Assembly: GCF_041146795.1 (NCBI RefSeq) | Contig: NC_135184.1 | Span: 9,104,967-9,168,966, forward strand | Origin: Maylandia zebra | Taxonomy: Eukaryota; Chordata; Actinopteri; Cichliformes; Cichlidae | DNA length: 64,000 bases | Direction of reading: 5' to 3' | Part shown: one piece after another, positions 45,434 through 64,000 of the stretch | How the letters are laid out: the number at the start of each line of letters is the position of its first letter | Numbering within the stretch: the stretch's first letter is position 1 | Program-made: the position numbers and the translations under genes | The notes under the pieces: generated by a model | Told to the model about the DNA's origin: nothing | The model's database searches: none | Seen by the model: the letters and a program-made list of their open reading frames with translations, nothing else

Positions 45434-48323
45434 ATGGAGAGCTGCGACTTCCAGAGTCAGCTGCTGTCCGTCATGGAAGTCCTGGCCAAGGCGGCTGTAG
45501 CTGAGATAAACCGGCGTGTGGACCAGAGCTGCACGGTGCTCAGGCTGGAGGTGAGCCAGAGCCGGCGGGACATCGACCTGCTGAAGAGCAAGTGTGAGGT
45601 GATGGAGGCAGAGCTGAGGAAGAGCCGGATGAGGGCCAGGAGAAAAGGTGGGGACACCTGCCTGAGAGATGCTGAGGAGTCACGTCTTTGTTGTTTATAA
45701 CTGACAGTTTTGTGTGATCTTCTCTCTTAGTGTTTAACAATCCATCAGCGGGGAGATTCTCTCCTCTGGTCAAAGTAGTTCTCAACAAAGAAACTCAGAG
45801 CTCACATTGGGACACACCGGTGGAAGCTCAGGCTCCAGATCAACCCCAGCAGGTAGGATACGGCTATTATACCAGTGCACCATATTATCCCATTCATAGA
45901 AGTTCCAGAAGTGAGAGTGAGAGACAGAGCCTTTAACTAGAAGAGCCCAATCCCCTTGTGGAACCAGCTCCCAGACTGGGTTCAGTTCAATTCAATTCAA
46001 TTCAGTTTTATTTATACAGCGCCAAATCACAACAACCGTTGCCTCAATGTGCTTTATATTATAAGGTAGACCCTACAATAATATATACAGAGAAAAACCC
46101 AACAAGCATATGACCCCCTATGAATGGCAACAGTGGGAAGGAAAAACTCAATTTTAACAGGAAGAAACCTCTGGCAGAACCAGGCTCAGCGAGGAACCAG
46201 TTGCTTTAAGGGAGTTTTTTTTTTTTTAAACCTATATCCTTAAGATAGAAACACGGGAAAGTAAATTAGAATATATGTAATAATTATTTTATATTGACTC
46301 GTAAGTACAAAACTTTATAACTTTGTGATGTTAACCTTATTTAACCTCATTGTAGATGGGCTAGAGCTCTACTAGCACAACTTGCATATAAGCACTGATG
46401 CATTTGCTTGACCACGCAGTGCATGTGTCATCTTATTTAAGCACTAACCCTGAGCCTGCTGTTGCAGTGTGCTGAGGCCGTGGAGCTTGCTAATGGGCCT
46501 GATCACATACGGATCAAAGAGGAGTGTGCAGAAGAGGATATGTGGAAAAATGATGCAGAGGACAGACCGAGTGAGTCCACACCTTTAATAGTGAAGAAAT
46601 AAAACAATGTGATGTTTAAGAGGGACTTTTCGTTCAAGCACAAGGAATACTTCACTTTACTCAGATAAGCTGTAAAGGTAAATAAATGCACTGTTTATAT
46701 ACAGGTCATAAGATGAGAAGCCTGAGTCTGAGTACAAATTAATATGTATGTGTGCTAATGTGCACCAGAGCTGATGCTACACACATGGTTCAGTTTACAG
46801 ACAAATTATTGTCTAGGTTTGCAGTTTAACAGCATTGCACTGAATTCAAAGCCCAGGATATGATCTGATAAGAATTACAACTATAAATTAATTTCAAATG
46901 AGCCAAATTGTTATTTGCCGACTATAAATCAGGGATGTCAAACTCAGAAGCCAAGTGGGTCAGACCAGTGAAACTTCCCTTTCTATTGGTGCAAAGAGGT
47001 TTAACTGCCCATTTAATCCCTGAGATATCACAATATGAGGAAAAAGAAGCACAACTTTACCTTTACTTTCAATATATGATAAAGAAATGCTGCTCTGCTT
47101 AATAAAATAATAGTTTAATTATTACTTAATTACATTGGTGTAATATGGATAGCCACAGGGAAGAGCTTTAATAGTAGGGCAAGCTGTCAAATTTATGAAA
47201 ATACAGAAATATATGAAAATAAATATGAAAAATTTACACCCTCCTTTACATTTTCCAAAGCTGTCCAGTGGGGTGACTCTGGAGACTTGGCCTTATGTTT
47301 GACACCTTTGCTCTAAACGATTAAAGGTTTTATTAAAGGCATCTCTCTGGTAATGTGCTCTCTTTAGTCTCTGGAGCCGAGCATCAGCCGTATTTCGACA
47401 CAACAAAACCTGCCCAAGGCGACAGCTTTGCGGAGCTTTACCACTCGGCTGAAAACCCGGCCCTCTCTGAAGATCTGGTTTCCCAAGTAGACGGCTACAG
47501 CATTTTCCCAGAACAGCAGCTGAACAGCGGCCAAAATGATATCGAACTCGTAGTGAAACACGAGAAAGAGGAAGAGGCGGATGAGGACGCAGCTCCACTC
47601 GGTTCAGCCCACACGTTTGTGACAGAGACAGCTGAGGGGCAGCTGTGGCCATCCAGCGTGTGCAGAGACACGGGGGACCCAGGTGTCCCGTACACCGGGC
47701 AGCAGTTTGAGCAGATTCCTGCTGCATTTGCATCTTCAGCCCTGTTGCATTTGGAGGATGTGGCACCCAGAGTTCACTCTGTTGGGAAATTTAATTCTGT
47801 TGTGCTGAGTTCCGCACGAGTGAAAAGACGAGGCAGAAGTTTGGGATGTAAGAGGCCACAGTCAGAGGAAGGACAAAACTCTGCATCTCAGATTAACTCC
47901 ACAGATCCCACCTTGATTCCTCAACAGTTACAGAGCTGTACTCAAACGAGTAATCCAGACGAGGGCCAGACTGGGCCGAACCCCGCAGGCCCCTTCGCCA
48001 CACACAGAGTTGGAGGCAGTTTGAGCCTGGCGAGGAGGATGAGGACGCCCTGGAGGTCCGGGCTCGGCGAGAAGCGGTTCAACTGCACGTACTGCGACAA
48101 AAGCTTCACCAGGTTCAGCCAGCTCAAAGAGCACCTGAGGAGTCACACGGGCGAGAAGCCGTTCAGCTGCATGCAGTGCGGCCGGAGCTTCACCAAACAG
48201 TGCAACCTCATCAGACACGCGGTGGTCCACAGCGGGGAGAAGCCCTACGAGTGCTCGCTGTGCGGGAAGTGCTTCACCCAGCGCTCTAGCCTCAAGTCTC
48301 ATCAGAAAACAGCACACTTATAA
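45434..48323 (+). CDS. ZNF-D: four-exon C2H2 zinc-finger protein with three fingers
   Basis: Join of 45434-45647, 45731-45852, 46468-46570 and 47368-48323; 1395 bases, 464 aa. Exon 1 starts MESCDFQSQL and holds EVLAKAAVAEINRRVDQ plus a coiled-coil helix. Exon 2 (phase 1 to 0) encodes VFNNPSAGRFSPLVKVVLNK. Exon 3 (phase 0 to 1) encodes HIRIKEECAEEDMW. Exon 4 has an acidic linker with ELVVKHEKEEEADED at about 47556 and EGQLWPSSV, a basic stretch (VKRRGRSLGCKR) and three C-terminal fingers: CTYCDKSFTRFSQLKEH, CMQCGRSFTKQCNLIRH and CSLCGKCFTQRSSLKSH, linked by TGEKPF and SGEKPY; the last ends H-x4-H. Stop TAA; an AATAAA lies at 48584. It is the only member of the family here on the plus strand. 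Likely a nuclear DNA-binding regulator; no ortholog name claimed. Confidence 0.93.
45973..46230 (-). mobile_element. L2-like LINE 3' end with (TTCAA)n tail
   Basis: CAGTTCAATTCAATTCAATT leads into TTTATTTATACAGCGCCAAA and TCACAACAACCGTTGCCTCA, then AGGAAGAAACCTCTGGCAGA. It is the reverse of the LINE end seen at 18060-18245. It lies inside ZNF-D intron 2. Confidence 0.65.
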
Positions 48324-51300
48324 TGTTTATTTTATACAACCGCTGCCCGTGTGGAGAACTTAATAATTGGTTTTGTTTTTGTGATGTTACATATACACAT
48401 AATTTTAGACTGAGTGGTACAGAATTATAAAACTACAGTCAAGTTTATGGCCCGGCTAATGTGTTTCCATCAGGCGCCACACAGGCTGCATGGAAAAGAT
48501 GGATTGTGGAAAGTTGTTATTAAGTGTTTTATCTTTTTGTTTTGTTTTTTTTTTTTAGCCAGCTGTGGTGAGTAAAGGGTGGAAATAAACTCATCAACTC
48601 CTCAAACATGCCCCGTATAACACATCTGTTTTACTCCAACTAGGAACAAATTTATTCAGTGAGACATAAACTCAGTGTTTATGAAATGTTTATTGAGGTC
48701 ACAAACCGAGTAAAACTGAGTTCTTTTTTTTATAGTCGCCCTCTACTGGCTTTTAAAAAGAATGCAGGTTTAAAGCACTTCTCCAATGGCTTAAAATTCA
48801 GACCTGAAGCATATGTCAATCTTTCATATACAGTCTGTGATCAGACTGCAGAACTAATGCTAGCTTCAGTCCTTTTAATCACTGGTTTCAAATCACCTTA
48901 AAGACTCATGAAACGTAGCTTTATGTGTTAATCCATCAGCCTTAATGAGAGGCTAATGAAAAGCTAAAGAGGCTTTCTACCTGCCATTCTTCTCTCTTCA
49001 TCTTCAACCGTGTTGTTGTTCCTAAATTACCAATTTCATATTCATTGCCTTTGTTATTACATGTAACTTATGTTAATTTAATCCTGATAAGTTTTTCCCT
49101 GCGGAGCCCAAACTGCAAATTTGAAAAGTAAATAAAGTTGCTCTGCATTTGAACTTGGTCCTTGAACACATCTTTGAACACATCTCAGCCCTATCAGAGA
49201 TTAGATCGGTGTCTGGTGTTTCCATTAAACATCAAAGTTACTTGTGCTGGAGGTAAATCAAAGAAGTACCAAAAAACTGATGGGCCGTCAGAGGGTAGAA
49301 GAAGAGATTGTCTGGCTCTAACAAAAGCAGTAATCCCTGCACCCCCCTCCCCTCCCATTTTGTTGTTTTTACATTTTCAAGCACAATGTCAGTGTTTTTA
49401 TAAGCTGGAAATCATTTGATTATAAATTAGGTATGTTTTAAATAACTTCTTACAACTGCAAACTAAAGTAGGAACTGTGGTATGTTTAAACCTCTAGGTT
49501 ACATTTTTACAAACAGTCAATCGAGGATTAAGTTTGATTTGAATTTTATTGAATGTTACTGGTCATAAAACAGAAAGGCGACCTCTGCAGGCCGTACCCC
49601 GCCTCCCACCCTGTGAAGCTGGGATAAGTCTCTCGGCCTATGACCCTGAACTGGATAACCTGCAGATGGACGGCTGTTACAATAAATACATTTCAGTAAA
49701 CTGAAAGAAATGTAACCAGATTAGACTTGAAGGATTTTGGAAAGTGTCAGAACTGCTTTATTTAAATATATGACTCATGAGAATTAAACTAACCATCTTT
49801 TGGCATCGCTTGTCTTCAGTCTCCGGGCATGGAAATCAAATTGGGAAGTTTCATTTATTTTAGAAACAGATCTCGCTTAGGATGGTGCAGTGGTCAGCAC
49901 GAATGTCTCACAACAAGAAGGTTCCTGGGTTTGAATCTGTCTAGAGTTTCAATGTTCCCATGCTGCCCGTGTAGCTTCAGGTACTCTAGCTTCCTCCTCC
50001 AACTCAGTGATGCTTGTTAGGGTTATTGGTGATTATAAACCGATTAAAGACTGACTGGTTGACCTTTTCTGAAAGCTAAAATAGGCTCTGGAATCTGAAG
50101 TGTGAGTTCTGAGGGTGACGGGAGTCATCCTGAAGTAAGACAAGAAAAACTCAGGCAAACTTGTTATTCAATCAGAAAAACAAAAAACATCTTAATCTGT
50201 ATTCAACAAGGCAAGTACCACAAACATTTTACACAAATATACAAAGGTAAGACATTACTTTTTTCAATATAAATATGAAATTAGATCTTTTATCCTGTAA
50301 AACTGTGATAAAAGTTGCATAGAGGAGTAGTGATAGGACAGGACTCTATATATCACTCTATGTGTGCATTTTAGTTCTTATTAGAGGGATCAGACTGAGA
50401 TCAGCAGAACGCAACAAAAGCCACACAAAGGAAAAAATATCGGCGTTGATGTTCAACACTATGAATCTAATCTTTATGAGCCATTTAGTTTGTACACAGA
50501 GCTGTTCGGATAGACATTTACAAGGATTTTAATACTCATTAAGGTGGAGATGGAAAAACTAAAGACGACTGATTCAAATCAGACATTCAGTGGAGTGTCA
50601 AGTACAACAAGTCACAGGGTCTCATAGTTCATTAAACAAAGCGAACCAAATGTTAGCAGCTTTAAAAAAATCTGTACTGTACGCTGTAATTATTCAGTTT
50701 TACCAAATAACAACTGCATTTATTTGCGGCACTTCCTGTTGCCTAAATGTTTTCCCTCCACTAGAGCAGAAAGTCACCATGAAAGACTTTGAAACTCCAG
50801 GTTATGATGTTAAACTGGAAAACATATTTACACCCAATCATCAACTGAGTCCTTTAAGTAAAGTGATTTCAGTATCAGCAATGTTAAAACAATACCACCA
50901 TGAAAAGTTTCTGACAACGCACAAATCTGTAAGGACTGTTTGATAACACTGTTTGTATGACTTACAGTAATCCTGTTTTTTTTTTATAAGTCTGACATAA
51001 GACCCGTCTTTCTATAGTTTACCAACATTTGCTACAATTATCAACCTTAAAGTGGATTTAATTATGCTTCAGTAGCTTCATCCTGTAATACTTAATCAGA
51101 AGAGTAAAGTGGGAAGCAGGTTGTTACTTCAAACCCATCACACACTGGATGGTTCGTCTGCTAGTAGAAGCACTCAAATATTATGGACGGATTATTTAAT
51201 ATTATTATTTTATCTTCTTTTTTTCCCTTCTTCTTTTTTTTTTTTTTTTTTTTAAATCAGTGGTGAGACTTGGCAAACTCAGAAGTGATAAATTTTTGGA

Positions 51301-52545
51301 GTACGTACAAATCTAGATGCGGGAATTTTTGGAAGGATTTATCACCAGCGAGAGATGGCGAAAAACTGGAAACTTTGCATCAAAACTTTACATGATCAAA
51401 ACTGGGAGACAGAGTTGTGATATATTTTTGAGATGTATATGAAGCTAGATCCAGATATCCTTCTGAATCCAGGGATAATTCAGTGCATAGCGTGGAAGGA
51501 TTTTCAGCCTTTGTCGTGGTATGATCTCAGATTTGGCTTTTTATTTAAGTTTTGCTCTTTAAAATTTGCATCGTGTGGCTTTAAACTTGTCTTGAGTTGG
51601 AACACATCCAAGTAAATAACCTGTGTTTTGGCTTGCTTCTTTTTTGGAGGGACTGTTTTGGAAATCTGGCCTGACAGATGTACAAGACATTTATTACAAT
51701 ATCTATGTTTGCCTACAGAGGGTAGAAATAAAAAATGCTTAGACTGGCTGGCTTTCGTTTGACTAGTTTATCTCTCCTCTTTTTTCTGTACTTTAAAGTT
51801 AGCGGGCTAAAAAATGTCAAAAGAACAAGAAATGTTCCTGAAAGATTTCAGTCGCCTGACACCAGGTTGTTTTTTTAAATTGGCAGGAATGAGCAGTGAG
51901 GAACCACCCTTTTCCCAATTTCACAGAGAAATCACTGACAAACCCTTAACTCTGTCACCCTTTTTCTCCTGGGGGAGAGATTAAACATCGGTCTCGTGAG
52001 TGCTTTTAGGCACGTTCTCATCTGAATATCAGCGTACGGTCTTGTAAATCTGATGCGGGGGTTTTTGATTCAGTATAAGCATTTGTTTCTCAATGAACAC
52101 AAAAAGTATCAAAACCTAAACACAACACAATGGCTCTTCAATACCTCTCCTCATAGACAAAACACTGACTAGAGGAAAAAGAAAAAAATCTACATCTCAC
52201 AATATTAAATACAAACAACCTTTTCAGAAAAATAATCTCTATGCAGAGGGTCCGTTGTGTTGATAAAAAGCTTTTTGTGCTATTGCTGACTTTCACACCT
52301 GGGTGGAAACTTTGAACAATAATTATTTATCCAAATCAAGTGTGCTTGATTGAGTCAACAGGTGATACATTCACTTGAAAGATCACAATCAAGTGATTTT
52401 TCCTTTTATCTTTTATTCTCCAAAAAAATTTGAAATGTGTCCAGTCTACTTTTAAAAGCCGTTTTCGGCTGCCTCTGTGGAGTCAGAGTCCTCCCCGCTT
52501 TCTTTTCCACCACCTCAGTGTGTTGACGCATTTTGCGCGGGTGCA
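48324..52545. other. Intergenic region and probable 3' UTRs between ZNF-D and tesk2
   Basis: 48324-48600 is the probable ZNF-D 3' UTR. 49868-50060 is a diverged SINE-like repeat (GGATGGTGCAGTGGTCAGCA onward), with a related tail at 49580-49680. A T run lies at 51233-51252. Part of 50150-52545 is probably the tesk2 3' UTR, but its end is not decided. No other gene is supported. Confidence 0.5.
49868..50060 (+). repeat. Diverged SINE-like interspersed repeat
   Basis: GGATGGTGCAGTGGTCAGCA, CTCACAACAAGAAGGTTCCT and GGGTTTGAATCTG correspond to the A-box, spacer and B-box of the repeat at 10868-11075. The remainder is strongly mutated. Confidence 0.55.
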
Positions 52546-63660
<11,115 letters not shown>

Positions 63661-64000
63661 CTACAGGAAGAGAAAGACACATCTATAAATTAACTGGTAA
63701 ATATCAGATTATTTTTAAACAAGATTTACATTCAGATCTAAAATAACCCTGAACAAAGTAGGGCACAGAAAATTGCTTTTAAAATGCTGAAGCTCGAGAA
63801 CAGACAACGTGCAATATGGTTTCAAAATGTGCGGAAGAACAAATTATTTCATATTATTGGTATTACTGAACCAGGAACTGCTTTACTATGCTTGAAAAAC
63901 AAAGCATTTCCTTCCTACACAGGTCATTATAACAGTGAGATGGGGAGATATCAAATTCCTTTCAGTGGAATTAGATAGAGTTGGTGTGAATACTCCAGTC
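63661..64000. other. tesk2 intron reaching the right edge
   Basis: The sequence upstream of the YINGGNLEQ exon is intronic up to the window edge; no earlier kinase exon was found within it. An open frame at 63784-63978 on the opposite strand has no support. Confidence 0.5.

Overview
The window is nuclear DNA of a ray-finned (teleost) fish, probably a percomorph such as a cichlid. It has intron-split vertebrate genes with GT/AG junctions, an AT-rich background, many simple repeats, and teleost-type mobile elements: Rex3 RTE LINEs with a GGAT tail, L2-like LINE ends, Tc1-like fragments and tRNA-promoter SINEs. There are no prokaryotic or viral operons. All splice models below were built by hand from reading frame, phase and GT/AG signals.

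Layout. (1) Positions 1-27080 carry three minus-strand C2H2 zinc-finger genes of one teleost family. Each starts with an alpha-helical exon containing a KAAVAEI core. ZNF-A (1-3187) runs off the left edge before its fingers. ZNF-B (8307-20173) is built from three successive exons, each an acidic linker plus a finger pair, all with phase-1 introns. ZNF-C (23341-27080) has four fingers. (2) Positions 27235-28600 are a repeat cluster, including a long inverted repeat enclosing two TA tracts and a LINE fragment, close to the ZNF-C start. (3) Positions 29450-41108 hold a complete minus-strand arhgap30 (13 coding exons, 1286 aa, length divisible by three). (4) Positions 41109-45433 are intergenic with a SINE and microsatellites. 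(5) Positions 45434-48323 hold a plus-strand gene of the same family, ZNF-D (4 exons, 464 aa, three fingers). (6) Positions 52546-63660 hold the last eight coding exons of minus-strand tesk2; its first exons lie beyond the right edge.

Roles. The zinc-finger proteins are probably nuclear DNA-binding regulators. Every linker module carries a psi-K-x-E (SUMO-type) motif and a tryptophan motif further on, so the family likely shares a regulatory mode. ARHGAP30 is a Rho-family GTPase-activating protein and TESK2 is a cofilin-directed kinase. Both act on the actin cytoskeleton, but nothing here shows that their proximity is functional.

I found no clear new enzymatic system. The most unusual object is ZNF-B, with its symmetric exon-module amplification. 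Next are the shared SUMO/tryptophan signature and several perfect inverted repeats.
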